NCBI RefSeq assembly: GCF_026340675.1
Contig: NZ_JAPEOX010000001.1
Location: 3,844,001 to 3,908,000 of the forward strand
DNA: 64,000 bases
Source of the DNA: Streptomyces sp. NBC_01264
Lineage (GTDB): Bacteria > Actinomycetota > Actinomycetes > Streptomycetales > Streptomycetaceae
Direction of reading: 5' to 3'
Position 1 is the first letter of the stretch, and each line of letters opens with the position of its first letter. Shown piece after piece: positions 8,376 to 16,372 of the stretch. The position numbers and the translations under genes are program-made. A model generated the notes under the pieces. It was given only the letters and a program-made list of their open reading frames with translations. It was not told where the DNA came from and did not search any database.

Positions 8376-9103
8376 GCGCCGGGCTCCCCGGACTCCTCGT
8401 GCGCGACGCGCTCCAGCAGCGCGGGCAGTTCGGCGATGGAGCCCAGGACGTGGGTGGCGCCGTGCCCGGTCAGGGCCGCGCGGTCGTGGGCGCCGGTGAG
8501 GACGCCCGCCACGATCCCGGCGCCGGAGCGGACCCCGCTGAGCATGTCGTACGAGGTGTCGCCGGCGACCACGGTGTCGCGTACGTCGGCCACGGCGCCG
8601 GTGCGCAGGAAGGCGGCCAGCACCATGTCCGGGTAGGGCCGGCCGCGGCCGCCCGCGTCGGCGGGGCACAGGGTGAGGTCGGCCAGGTCCTGCCAGCCGA
8701 GGGCGTCGAGGATGGCGTCCTGGGTGACGCGGGCGAAGCCGGTGGTCAGAGCTACGGTGCGGCCGTCGGCGCGGAGCTTCTCGATGGCCTCGCGGGCGCC
8801 GGGGATCGGGGCGATGAGGCCGCCGTCCACGAGTTCCCCGTAGGCCTGCTCGAAGGCGGAGTTGGCGCGCTGGGCGAGGTCCTCGGCGCCGAAGAGGTGG
8901 CGGAAGACGGAGATCTTCGACTCGCCCATGGTGTCGCGGACGTACTGGAGCTTGGTGGCGTGGTCGGCGCTGCCCGGCTCGACGCCGAGGCGCTCGGCGG
9001 CCCGCTCGAAGGCGCGCTCGACGAGGCCGCCGTCGGCGACGGTGGTGCCGGCCATGTCGAGGACGATCAGGCGGCGAGTGCGGGGGGTGTCGGTATCGGT
9101 CAT
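8372..9103 (-). CDS. Phosphonatase-like HAD hydrolase (PhnX-like)
   Basis: 243-residue cytosolic HAD enzyme. The nucleophile motif is VLDMAGTTVADGG (Met-Ala-Gly-Thr-Thr, as in phosphonoacetaldehyde hydrolases and their relatives), motif II is VALTTGFAR, and motif IV is VVAGDTSYDML. The expected reaction is C-P bond cleavage of phosphonoacetaldehyde or a related substrate. True PhnX uses a cap lysine for Schiff-base chemistry, which I cannot place here, so this may belong to the phosphonatase-like sister group associated with FAD oxidoreductases. The ATG at 9103 is five bases after the oxidoreductase stop, and the gene overlaps the ATPase by 4 bp. Confidence 0.82.
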   Translation of the reverse strand: MTDTDTPRTRRLIVLDMAGTTVADGGLVERAFERAAERLGVEPGSADHATKLQYVRDTMGESKISVFRHLFGAEDLAQRANSAFEQAYGELVDGGLIAPIPGAREAIEKLRADGRTVALTTGFARVTQDAILDALGWQDLADLTLCPADAGGRGRPYPDMVLAAFLRTGAVADVRDTVVAGDTSYDMLSGVRSGAGIVAGVLTGAHDRAALTGHGATHVLGSIAELPALLERVAHEESGEPGA

Positions 9104-9108
9104 GGTGC

Positions 9109-10230
9109 TTACCAGCCCAGTTCGTTCGCGGTGGTTTCGGCTATGGCGGGCGAGCAGGTCATGCCCCGGCCGCCGGGTCCGGTCACCAGCCAGACGCCGT
9201 CGGCCACCTGCTGGCGGTGGACGACGCGGGTGGTGTCGGTGCATTGCGCGTACACGCCCGCCCAGCGGTGCCTGATCTGCGGCAGCGGGCGGCCCAGGAA
9301 GGACTCGACGACCTCGGTGAGGTGCGTGTACGGGTCTTCGAGGGTGTCGAACGCGAAGGGGTGTTCGTACTCGTGGGTGTCGCCGATGGTCAGCCCGCCG
9401 TCCTGCCGCTGCACCATCAGGAGCTGCATCTTGTGCGCGGCGGCGATCGGCGCCTGGGCCTGCTCGGCGTTGAGCTCGTCGAGGGCTTCGCTCTTGTAGG
9501 CGGGGTAGTAGCGGAAACTGTCGGCGTCGGCGACCGAGGTCGTCAGGGACTCGCCGAGCGGGGCGGTCTGCATCATCTGCAGCCGGACGCGGCGCACGGG
9601 CAGGTCGGGGACCAGCTCGCGGACCAGGCCGGAGAGCCAGGCTCCGGTGGCCAGGATCACCGCGTCGCCCCGGTGGACGTCGCCGTGGTCGTCGCGGACG
9701 GCTCCGTGCCCCACGACCTCGCGCACTTCCCGCCCGGGGAGGAAGGTGTAGCGGCCGGAGGCCTTGAGGGCTTCGCGCAAGTGGAGCTGTGCGGTGCGCG
9801 GTTCCACGGCCGCGTCCCGCTCGCACCACAGGGCGGCCTCGAACGCGCCGCGCAGGGCGGGGTTGATCGCCCTGGCCTCCTCGGCGGTGACCAGCTTGTA
9901 GCCGCGGGCGGCGGCGTCGGCGCGGGCCACGGCGGCCTCGGCGACGGCGTGCTCGCGGGAATTGCGTACCGGGGTCAGCGAGCCGATGGCGCGGAAGCCC
10001 AGGCCGGGCACCCGCTCACCGATCGCCTCCCAGAGCTCGCGGGCCCGCAGGGCGGTGTCGAGCTCCTCGCCCCCGGCCCGGCCACTGACCCAGATCTGGC
10101 CGAAATTGCGCAAGGATGCGCCGCGGGCCTCCGCTTCTCGCTCGATCTGGACCACCTCGTGGCCGCGTTCCACTGCTTGCCAGGCGTGCATGGTGCCTAC
10201 CACGCCGCCTCCGACGACTATGACTCTCAC
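9109..10230 (-). CDS. FAD-dependent oxidoreductase, phosphonate-cluster type (TIGR03364-like)
   Basis: 373 residues with an N-terminal dinucleotide-binding motif VIVVGGGVVGTMHA and a DAO-fold body ending VTGPGGRGMTCSPAIAE. GTG at 10230 is preferred (TTGGAGC just upstream); a TTG nine bases earlier would add three residues. The family co-occurs with 2-aminoethylphosphonate transporters and phosphonatase-like HAD proteins. My recollection is that relatives oxidise N-methylated aminoethylphosphonate to phosphonoacetaldehyde, which the downstream HAD enzyme could cleave. No aminotransferase PhnW is present, so this oxidase probably supplies the aldehyde step. First gene of the five-gene coupled operon. 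Confidence 0.83.
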   Translation of the reverse strand: MRVIVVGGGVVGTMHAWQAVERGHEVVQIEREAEARGASLRNFGQIWVSGRAGGEELDTALRARELWEAIGERVPGLGFRAIGSLTPVRNSREHAVAEAAVARADAAARGYKLVTAEEARAINPALRGAFEAALWCERDAAVEPRTAQLHLREALKASGRYTFLPGREVREVVGHGAVRDDHGDVHRGDAVILATGAWLSGLVRELVPDLPVRRVRLQMMQTAPLGESLTTSVADADSFRYYPAYKSEALDELNAEQAQAPIAAAHKMQLLMVQRQDGGLTIGDTHEYEHPFAFDTLEDPYTHLTEVVESFLGRPLPQIRHRWAGVYAQCTDTTRVVHRQQVADGVWLVTGPGGRGMTCSPAIAETTANELGW

Positions 10231-10303
10231 GTGCTCCAAGGTGACGGCGGCCCGTGACCCCGGAGGATCCCCCGGGCGGCGCCAAGGTGAACAGCCTCCA
10301 ACG

Positions 10304-10322
10304 CTTGGACTAGACCCGTTAC
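10304..10322 (-). promoter_or_regulatory. Candidate GntR operator of the phosphonate operon
   Basis: On the minus strand the site reads GGTAACGGGTCTAGTCCAAG, with core GGTCTAGTCC one mismatch from the perfect palindrome GGTCTAGACC. It lies between the regulator's stop and the oxidoreductase start, and shares the ten bases TAACGGGTCT with the site near 4370. It implies a promoter here, separate from the regulator's own. Confidence 0.65.
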
Positions 10323-10377
10323 CATTTTGTGATCGCTGTTCGCCCTCTTTGATCTCATTCGGGGGCTTCGGTCGGGA

Positions 10378-11151
10378 CTATTCGGGCCGCAGGTGGGTCG
10401 TGAAGCTGAACCGGTCACCACGGTAGAGAGAACGCACCCGCTCCAGCGGCCTGCCGTCCTGATCCCGGGAGAAGCGGTGGATGAGCAGCATCGGGAGCGC
10501 GGGCGGGGTGCCGATCAGCAGGGCCTCGCGGGGGGTGGCGAGGACCGTTTCCAGCTTCTCGTCGGCGTCACCGAAGGCGATGCCGAGGCTGTCGTGGAGG
10601 TACCCGTAGAAGGAGGAGTCCGGCTGGAAATCGACGTCGAGGCGGGGTGCGCGGGCGACCCGGACGTACGTGCTCTCCAGCCCGACCCTCTCCTCGTCGG
10701 CGAGCAGCACCCGCTCCAGGTGCCAGACGGGCTCCCCGGGCTCGGCGCCGATGCCGGGGGCGACGGGGGCCGGGCAGGAGAAACGCTCGAGGCCGATCAG
10801 GTGGCGCCCCGGGGTGCGTCCCTGGCGGCGCACGCCCTCGGTGTAACTCGCCAGCGACAGGGGCTGTTCGAGCTTCGGCCCGGCCGCGACGGTACCGCGG
10901 CCCGAGCGGCGCAGCCGGCCCTCCAGCAGCAGCTCGCGCAGGGCCTGGCGGACGGTCTCGCGGGAGACCTCGTACTGCTCGGCGAGATCGCGCTCGGTGG
11001 GCAGCAGGCCCCCCTCGCCGAGCTCGTCGAGCAGCCCGGCGATGCGGGCCTTGACGGCGTAGTACTTGGGGATGCGGCCGTGCTCGGGGATGCCGGAGCG
11101 GACGGGCAGGCCGGGCTGATGGTGGTGCGCGTAGGCGGTCGGTTCTTCCAC
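10378..11151 (-). CDS. GntR-family (HutC type) transcriptional regulator of the phosphonate cluster
   Basis: 257 residues. An N-terminal winged helix (YYAVKARIAGLLDE ... LPTERDLAEQYEVSRETVRQALREL, about residues 28-92) is followed by a UTRA effector domain (SLASYTEGVRRQGRTPG to FTTHLRP). GTG start at 11151. UTRA domains bind small metabolites, here plausibly the imported aminophosphonate or a derivative. It sits upstream of the oxidoreductase on the same strand, separated by about 150 bp that carry the candidate operator. A second copy precedes the secreted phosphatase, defining a probable small regulon. Confidence 0.88.
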   Translation of the reverse strand: MEEPTAYAHHHQPGLPVRSGIPEHGRIPKYYAVKARIAGLLDELGEGGLLPTERDLAEQYEVSRETVRQALRELLLEGRLRRSGRGTVAAGPKLEQPLSLASYTEGVRRQGRTPGRHLIGLERFSCPAPVAPGIGAEPGEPVWHLERVLLADEERVGLESTYVRVARAPRLDVDFQPDSSFYGYLHDSLGIAFGDADEKLETVLATPREALLIGTPPALPMLLIHRFSRDQDGRPLERVRSLYRGDRFSFTTHLRPE

Positions 11152-11160
11152 CCTCGGACT

Positions 11161-11943
11161 CTACGTGGCCTGCGTGCCGGTCCCCTTGCGCAGCCGGCGG
11201 GCCCCGAGCAGGAGCCCGCCGCCACCGGCCAGGGCGGCCGCGGCGCCCGCCCCGTACGCCCAGGCCGCCGGGGTGCGGCCGGTCGCGGCCAGCGCTCCGG
11301 CCTCGCCGGTCTCGCCGCTCTCCGCGTCCGGACCCTGGATCTCGAACCGGTAGCCGCCCGCCTCCCCGATCCAGTCGCCGTCGTCACCCTTGCGCTGCAC
11401 CAGCGCGGCGTCGGCGACGGCCTCGCCGAGGGGGGCGCCGGGGGCGAAGGCGAGCCGGACGGTGACGGTCACGGAGCCGCCGGGGCCGATGGTGAAGCCG
11501 GAGAACGCGTCACCCCCGTCGAAGACGGCGACGATCTCGTCCCGGTCGGTGCGCTCCAGACTGACGGGAAGGGCATGGCCGGGGGCGTCGAACTCCATCC
11601 GGAAATGGGCGGGCCGCAGGGCGTGCGCCGGGTCGGTGAAGACCACGACGGGGTGGATGGCCGTGCACCGGGCGGTGGTGGTGTTGGTGAGGTCGAGGTA
11701 CCAGGTCTGCGCGGCGCCGCCGGTGCGGTACACGGCCGGTCCCCCGCGGATACGGGCGCCGATGGGGAACTGCGTGCTCTTCCCGTCACCGCAACTGGCC
11801 TCCACCCGCGAGGGCAGCGCGGGCGCGGGACGGGCTCCGCCGCCGTTGCCGATGTCCGCGTACGCAGTGGTGGCGGTGGTGACGGCGGGGGCCGTGGCGG
11901 CCACGAGGACGGCTGCAAGGGCAAGGGCTTTGCGCAGTCGCAT
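11161..11943 (-). CDS. Secreted protein with LAATG sorting signal (class E sortase substrate)
   Basis: 260 residues of unknown function. A signal peptide (1-29, cleavage near AYA-DIG) precedes an extracellular beta-rich domain with two cysteines. The tail is a textbook actinobacterial sorting signal: LAATG (218-222), Gly/Ala/Leu-rich helix, then ARRLRKGTGTQAT. LAxTG is the recognition motif of class E sortases, one of which is encoded about 7 kb away at 18638. The protein should therefore be covalently wall-anchored. It ends 9 bp before the GntR gene begins, in the same direction, so it may be co-transcribed with that regulator. Confidence 0.82.
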   Translation of the reverse strand: MRLRKALALAAVLVAATAPAVTTATTAYADIGNGGGARPAPALPSRVEASCGDGKSTQFPIGARIRGGPAVYRTGGAAQTWYLDLTNTTTARCTAIHPVVVFTDPAHALRPAHFRMEFDAPGHALPVSLERTDRDEIVAVFDGGDAFSGFTIGPGGSVTVTVRLAFAPGAPLGEAVADAALVQRKGDDGDWIGEAGGYRFEIQGPDAESGETGEAGALAATGRTPAAWAYGAGAAAALAGGGGLLLGARRLRKGTGTQAT

Positions 11944-12143
11944 GGAGAACCCCTACTCGCCGACGCCAGAACAGAACGACCCATTAAACGATTGCCGGAC
12001 AACCCGACAATCACCCCGGCCTTGCCCGCACCCTCCCACGCCCCCCGAACCCCCTGTCCAGCACCACGCCCAAGTTCTACCCGTTTCCCCCCATTCGGCG
12101 CACGGGGTCCGGGGGGGGCGGGGGCCTCCTGGCCGGCCCCCCC

Positions 12144-13265
12144 TCAATCCCCCCGCCCGAACAACGGGCCAAGCACCAGCTCCGCCGCCCCCTCCGCCAC
12201 TCCCCCCTCCACCAGTTCCACCCTCACCGCACCCCCCACAAAGGCCCGCACCCCCAAAACCCCCCGCACCCCCTCCAGGAACACGCCCGGCGCAGCCGCC
12301 ACCACCCGCCCCCCGAGCAACACCCGGTCCACATCCAGCAGCGCGACCAGGTTCGCCGCCGCCTCCCCCACGATCCGCGCCGCTTCCTCCAGCCGGCCCC
12401 CGGCGACCGCGTCCAGGCACAGCACCTCCGCGCACCCGCGCCCCCCGCACCGGCAGGCCGGCCCGTCCAGCCGCAGCACCTGGTGCCCGAACTCCCCCGC
12501 CGCCGAGCGCCGCCCCCGGTAGACCTCGCCGGTGCCGGCCAGCCGGAGCCCCGCCCCCAGTCCGGTGCCGACGTGCACGTACGCCACGGCCTCCCCGAAG
12601 CCGGCCTCTCCGAAGCCCGCCCCCGCCGCGACCCCCGCGTTGGTGTCCTTGTCCACCCGCACGGGAACCCCCAACCGCCCCTCCAGCACCTCCCGCAACG
12701 GGAATCCCTCCCACTCCGGGAACCCCGTCACCCTCCCCAGCACCCCGGTCCGCCAGTCCAGCGGCCCCGGCGCGGCCACGCCGATGCCCAGCAGCGGCCG
12801 GTCACCGCACACCCGCGCGACCGCCCGTACGACGTCCTCGACCACCGGCTCCGGACCGGCCCCGAAGTCCAGCGGGGCATGCCCGTCCGCGACGACGCGG
12901 CCCGCCAGGTCGACCCGTACCGCCGTGAGCTCGTCGCGGTCCAGGTGCACCCCGACCGCGTGCCGCGCCTCCGGCACCAGCCTCAGCAGCGTGCGCGGTT
13001 TGCCTCCCGTGGACGCCTCGCGTCCGGCGTCGGCCACCAGGCCCTCGCCCCGGAGCCGCGCGGCGATCTTGCTGACCGCCTGCGGGGTGAGGCCCGTACG
13101 CGCGGCGAGGTCGCCGCGGCCGAGCCCGGCGGGGCCGGCTCCGCGCAGGAGATCCAGTACCAGCGCGTCGTTGTGCCCGCGCAGCACCGGAAGATTCACG
13201 CCGCTGCCGCCATTCGCGTCACCTCTGCTGCCCCTGCTACCCCTGTCCACCTGGCCATTGTCCAC
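12144..13265 (-). CDS. ROK-family transcriptional repressor
   Basis: Up to 373 residues. An N-terminal winged helix (LVLDLLR ... LAARTGLTPQAVSKIAARL) precedes a ROK domain with the zinc motif CRCGGRGCAE. ATP-site features are weak, as usual for regulators rather than kinases. It probably senses a sugar or sugar derivative and represses its own gene and the divergent dehydrogenase through the palindrome between them. The start is uncertain: GTG 13265 directly abuts GGAGG with no spacer, so GTG at 13199 (beginning VNLPVLRGHND) may be the true start and would give 351 residues. The 200 bp beyond its 3' end hold only C-rich low-complexity sequence. Confidence 0.85.
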   Translation of the reverse strand: MDNGQVDRGSRGSRGDANGGSGVNLPVLRGHNDALVLDLLRGAGPAGLGRGDLAARTGLTPQAVSKIAARLRGEGLVADAGREASTGGKPRTLLRLVPEARHAVGVHLDRDELTAVRVDLAGRVVADGHAPLDFGAGPEPVVEDVVRAVARVCGDRPLLGIGVAAPGPLDWRTGVLGRVTGFPEWEGFPLREVLEGRLGVPVRVDKDTNAGVAAGAGFGEAGFGEAVAYVHVGTGLGAGLRLAGTGEVYRGRRSAAGEFGHQVLRLDGPACRCGGRGCAEVLCLDAVAGGRLEEAARIVGEAAANLVALLDVDRVLLGGRVVAAAPGVFLEGVRGVLGVRAFVGGAVRVELVEGGVAEGAAELVLGPLFGRGD

Positions 13266-13273
13266 CCTCCTTG

Positions 13274-13300
13274 CACTTAAGCAACACTGTTGCCAAAGTG
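13274..13300. promoter_or_regulatory. 27-bp palindromic operator between ROK repressor and dehydrogenase
   Basis: Arms CACTT..GCAACA and TGTTGC..AAGTG around one central base, with 22 of 27 positions symmetric. It fills the gap between the divergent genes and lies 6 bp before the dehydrogenase ATG. A bound repressor would block both directions. ROK repressors bind such palindromes. Confidence 0.65.
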
Positions 13301-13306
13301 GTCACC

Positions 13307-14404
13307 ATGAACGCCACCACCCCCGCCACCTCCCCCGCACCCCTCCGCGTAGGTCTCGTCGGCTACGGCCTGGCCGGTTCCGTCTTCCACGCCCCGCTGG
13401 TCTCCGCGACCGAGGGCCTGGTCCTCGACACCGTCGTCACCTCCGACCCGGGCCGCGCCGCCCAGGCGCGCGAGGCCTACCCGGACGTCCGGATCGCCGC
13501 CACCGCCGACGAGCTGCTCGCCCAGAGCCCCGCCCCCGACCTGATCGTCATCGCCTCCCCCAACAAGACGCACGTCCCGCTCGCCACGACCGCCCTCACC
13601 GCCGGCATCCCGGTGGTCGTGGACAAGCCGCTCGCCGCCACCGCCGCCGAGGCCCGCGAGCTGGCCGCGCTCGCCGACCGGACCGGAACCTTCCTGTCGG
13701 TCTTCCAGAACCGCCGCTGGGACAACGACTTCCTCACCCTGCGCCGCCTCGTCGCCGACGGCGAACTGGGCGAGGTCCAGCGCTTCGAGTCCCGTTACGA
13801 GCGCTGGCGTCCGCAGCTCAAGGGCGGCTGGCGCGAGTCCGGCGCCCCCGAGGAGATCGGCGGGCTGCTGTACGACCTCGGCAGCCACGTGGTGGACCAG
13901 GCCCTGGTGCTGTTCGGTCCGGCCGTACGGGTCTACGCGGAGACCGACGTACGCCGCCCGGGCGCAGAGGCGGACGACGACACCTTCATCGCGCTCACGC
14001 ACGCGAGCGGGGTCCGCTCCCACCTCTACGTCAGCGCGACCACGGCCCAGCTGGGCCCGCGCTTTCGCGTACTGGGCTCGCGCGCGGGCTACGTCAAGTA
14101 CGGACTGGACCCCCAGGAAGCGGCCCTGCGCGAGGGCCTGCGCCCCGGCGACCCCGAGCGGACCTGGGGCGAGGAGCCCGAGCACCTGTGGGGGCGGCTG
14201 GGCTCCGGCGAATCGCCGCTGACCGGCGGGGGCACGCCGGTGCGGACGGCACCGGGCGACTACCCGGCGTACTACGCGGCCGTGGCCGCGGCCCTGCGCG
14301 ACGGCGGCCCGGCCCCCGTCACGGCCCTGGAGGCGGCGCACTGCCTGGACGTGCTGGAGGCGGCCCGCAGGTCGTCGAGCGAAGGGTGCACGGTGAAGGT
14401 CTGA
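13307..14404 (+). CDS. Gfo/Idh/MocA-family NAD(P)-dependent oxidoreductase
   Basis: 365 residues. An N-terminal Rossmann fold (VGLVGYGLAGSVFHAPLV) is followed by the family's DKPLAAT lysine motif (EKP position) and a C-terminal alpha/beta domain with LYDLGSHVVDQALVLFG. It oxidises or epimerises a sugar or cyclitol; the substrate is unknown. ATG 13307 is the first start after the palindrome, and the ribosome site is weak, so the message may be nearly leaderless. The divergent ROK gene suggests induction by a sugar. A strong hairpin ends the gene. Confidence 0.87.
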   Translation: MNATTPATSPAPLRVGLVGYGLAGSVFHAPLVSATEGLVLDTVVTSDPGRAAQAREAYPDVRIAATADELLAQSPAPDLIVIASPNKTHVPLATTALTAGIPVVVDKPLAATAAEARELAALADRTGTFLSVFQNRRWDNDFLTLRRLVADGELGEVQRFESRYERWRPQLKGGWRESGAPEEIGGLLYDLGSHVVDQALVLFGPAVRVYAETDVRRPGAEADDDTFIALTHASGVRSHLYVSATTAQLGPRFRVLGSRAGYVKYGLDPQEAALREGLRPGDPERTWGEEPEHLWGRLGSGESPLTGGGTPVRTAPGDYPAYYAAVAAALRDGGPAPVTALEAAHCLDVLEAARRSSSEGCTVKV

Positions 14405-14436
14405 GCCGTCCGGAGCCCGTCCGGGGAACGGGAAAA

Positions 14437-14469
14437 AGGGGCGGCGCCGTCGACGACGGCACCGCCCCT
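14437..14469. terminator. Bidirectional terminator
   Basis: 15-bp stem with a single mismatch (AGGGGCGGCGCCGTC with GACGGCACCGCCCCT) between convergent genes. It can stop transcription from both sides. Confidence 0.8.
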
Positions 14470-14530
14470 CCCTGTCGATCCGGGTCAATCCGCGAGGCGC
14501 GTGGAGCGCTGAGCGCTGAGCGTGGAGCGA

Positions 14531-15388
14531 CTACGCGTCCTTGAACTCCTGGCGCTGACGGCCGAGCCCGTCGATCTCCAGCTCCACGACGTCACCCGCC
14601 CGCAGGAACGGCTTCGGCTCCGGCTGGCCCGCGGCCACACCGGCCGGAGTGCCGGTGACGATGACGTCGCCCGGGTACAGGGTCATGAACTGGCTCACGT
14701 ACCGCACGACCTCGCCGACCGGGAAGATCTGGTCGGAGGTGTGGCCGTCCTGCTTGAGCTCACCGTTGACCCACAGCTTCACGTCCAGCGCCTGCGGGTC
14801 CGGGATCTCGCCCGCGGTGACCAGCCAGGGGCCGAGCGGGGTAAAGGTCTCGCAGTTCTTGCCCTTGTCCCAGGTGCCGCCGCGCTCGGTCTGGAAGGCG
14901 CGCTCGGTCACGTCGTTGACCAGGACGTACCCGCCGACGTGCGCGAGGCCCTCCTCGGGGGAGGCCAGGTAGCGGGCGGTGGCACCGATGACGACGCCGA
15001 GCTCGGCCTCCCAGTCGGTCTTGACGCTGGTGCGCGGGATCAGCACGGTGTCGTCGGGGCCGACCACGGTGTCCGGGGCCTTCAGGAACACGATGGGCTC
15101 GGCCGGCGCCTCGGCGCCCACCTCGGCCGCGTGCCCGTGGTAGTTCAGGCCGATGCCCACGACCTTGCCTATGCGGCCGACCGCGGACCCGATGCGCAGA
15201 CCCTCGGCGTCCAGCACCGGGAGCTCACCGGACTCGGCCGCGTCCCGTACTCGGGACAGCACGGAGTCGTCGGCGAGCAGCGCGCCGTCCACATCCGTGA
15301 TCAGGCCGGACAGGTCCCGCAGGGTCCCGTCCTGGTCGAGCAGCGCGGGGCGCTCCGACCCGACGGGTCCTACACGCAGCAGCTTCAT
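14531..15388 (-). CDS. Fumarylacetoacetate hydrolase (FAH) family protein
   Basis: 285 residues. The FAH fold shows VVGIGLNYHGHAAEVG, the acidic metal ligands in DWEAELGVVIG, and VIVTGTPAGVA. Members hydrolyse or isomerise acyl-pyruvate-type compounds (fumarylpyruvate, 2-hydroxyhepta-2,4-dienedioate, ureidoglycolate). The size and the N-terminal substrate-lid domain suit a catechol or amino-acid degradation hydrolase/isomerase; the exact substrate is open. ATG 15388 follows GGGAGA. It is monocistronic by context, with a terminator at its 3' side shared with the dehydrogenase. Confidence 0.85.
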   Translation of the reverse strand: MKLLRVGPVGSERPALLDQDGTLRDLSGLITDVDGALLADDSVLSRVRDAAESGELPVLDAEGLRIGSAVGRIGKVVGIGLNYHGHAAEVGAEAPAEPIVFLKAPDTVVGPDDTVLIPRTSVKTDWEAELGVVIGATARYLASPEEGLAHVGGYVLVNDVTERAFQTERGGTWDKGKNCETFTPLGPWLVTAGEIPDPQALDVKLWVNGELKQDGHTSDQIFPVGEVVRYVSQFMTLYPGDVIVTGTPAGVAAGQPEPKPFLRAGDVVELEIDGLGRQRQEFKDA

Positions 15389-15510
15389 GGGCATTCTCCC
15401 GTGGTCCAGGGTGGTCGGCCCAAGGGCATGCCCCGGGCCGGACGATGGGTTGCGGCCATCGGAGGATTGGTCGATCCTCCAAGATGTCGGCCTCATCCGC
15501 AAGACCCTGT

Positions 15511-16254
15511 TCACATAGCGGAACGCGCAGCTCCACTGGCCACCAACCCGGCACGCTCCGACCGGTCCTTCCGGTGCTGGAGCCAGGCTCGCTCGGCGAC
15601 CGACCACGCGGTGGTGGTGACCAGGTACAACCCGGCCGCGAGCGGCACCAGCGCGGCCGTGATCAGCGTCCCGAAGGACAGCAGGGGCAGTACGCCGCCC
15701 ACCTTGCGCATGACCTCCTGCTGCTCGGCGGTCAGCCCGGCGACCGCCCCGCCTCCCCCGACCCCCGAGGCCTTACGAACCTTCGCCCCGCCGGCCTTGG
15801 CCCCACCGGCCTTGGCCCCACCGGCGGCAGCCATCAGCGCCGCCGCCTTGCGCCCGCGCGCCGCACTCCACGCGGCCACCACCGCGACGACCGCGAACAG
15901 CCCGAGGAACACGAGCCCCTGCTCGCCGAAGAAGCCTCCCTCCCCGAGCGCCTCGCCCCACCGGTCCCCGAGCGGCGCGGCGAACAACCGGTGGCCGAGC
16001 AGCTCGTTGGCGGCCCCGCCGATCTCCGCCGAGGAGAACGCCCGGTACATCAGGAAGAACACCGGCAGTTGGAGCAGCACCGGCAGGATGCCCGCCACCG
16101 GGGTCGCCCCGCGGAAGGCGGCCCGGCTCAGCGGGTGCAGCGCGAGCCGCACGAGCACGGTGAACAGCACGATCGCGGCAGCGGTCGCGGACTCGGCCAG
16201 CACCGGCTCCAGGAACCGGCCCAGCACAGCAACAAGATCGATGAAAACGGACAC
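15511..16254 (-). CDS. YidC/Oxa1-family membrane protein insertase (accessory paralogue)
   Basis: 247 residues. The Oxa1 core has VLFTVLVRLALHPLS, PVLLQLPVFFLMYRAFS and a C-terminal pair of helices, with a Lys-rich Ala/Gly loop (AAGGAKAGGAKAGGAK) between. It helps insert membrane proteins. It is far from any rpmH-rnpA-yidC locus, so it is probably a second, specialised insertase rather than the housekeeping one. It follows the DUF6412-like gene, with which it is probably transcribed. GTG start at 16254. Confidence 0.83.
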   Translation of the reverse strand: MSVFIDLVAVLGRFLEPVLAESATAAAIVLFTVLVRLALHPLSRAAFRGATPVAGILPVLLQLPVFFLMYRAFSSAEIGGAANELLGHRLFAAPLGDRWGEALGEGGFFGEQGLVFLGLFAVVAVVAAWSAARGRKAAALMAAAGGAKAGGAKAGGAKVRKASGVGGGGAVAGLTAEQQEVMRKVGGVLPLLSFGTLITAALVPLAAGLYLVTTTAWSVAERAWLQHRKDRSERAGLVASGAARSAM

Positions 16255-16372
16255 GTGGGCCCTCCGAAGGGACTCGTCGAACGTCGAAAGAGATGCGTTT
16301 CGGCGTGACGACCCGCGAGGGGCGGCAAGGTGAGTCGATCAGAAGTGATCGGGAGGAAGGAGCTGCGCGCCC

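Noticed and set aside
11944..12143. A small secreted-protein or RNA gene in the C-rich gap after the ROK gene
   Set aside because: Low-complexity C-runs with no start signals or stable tRNA-like folds.
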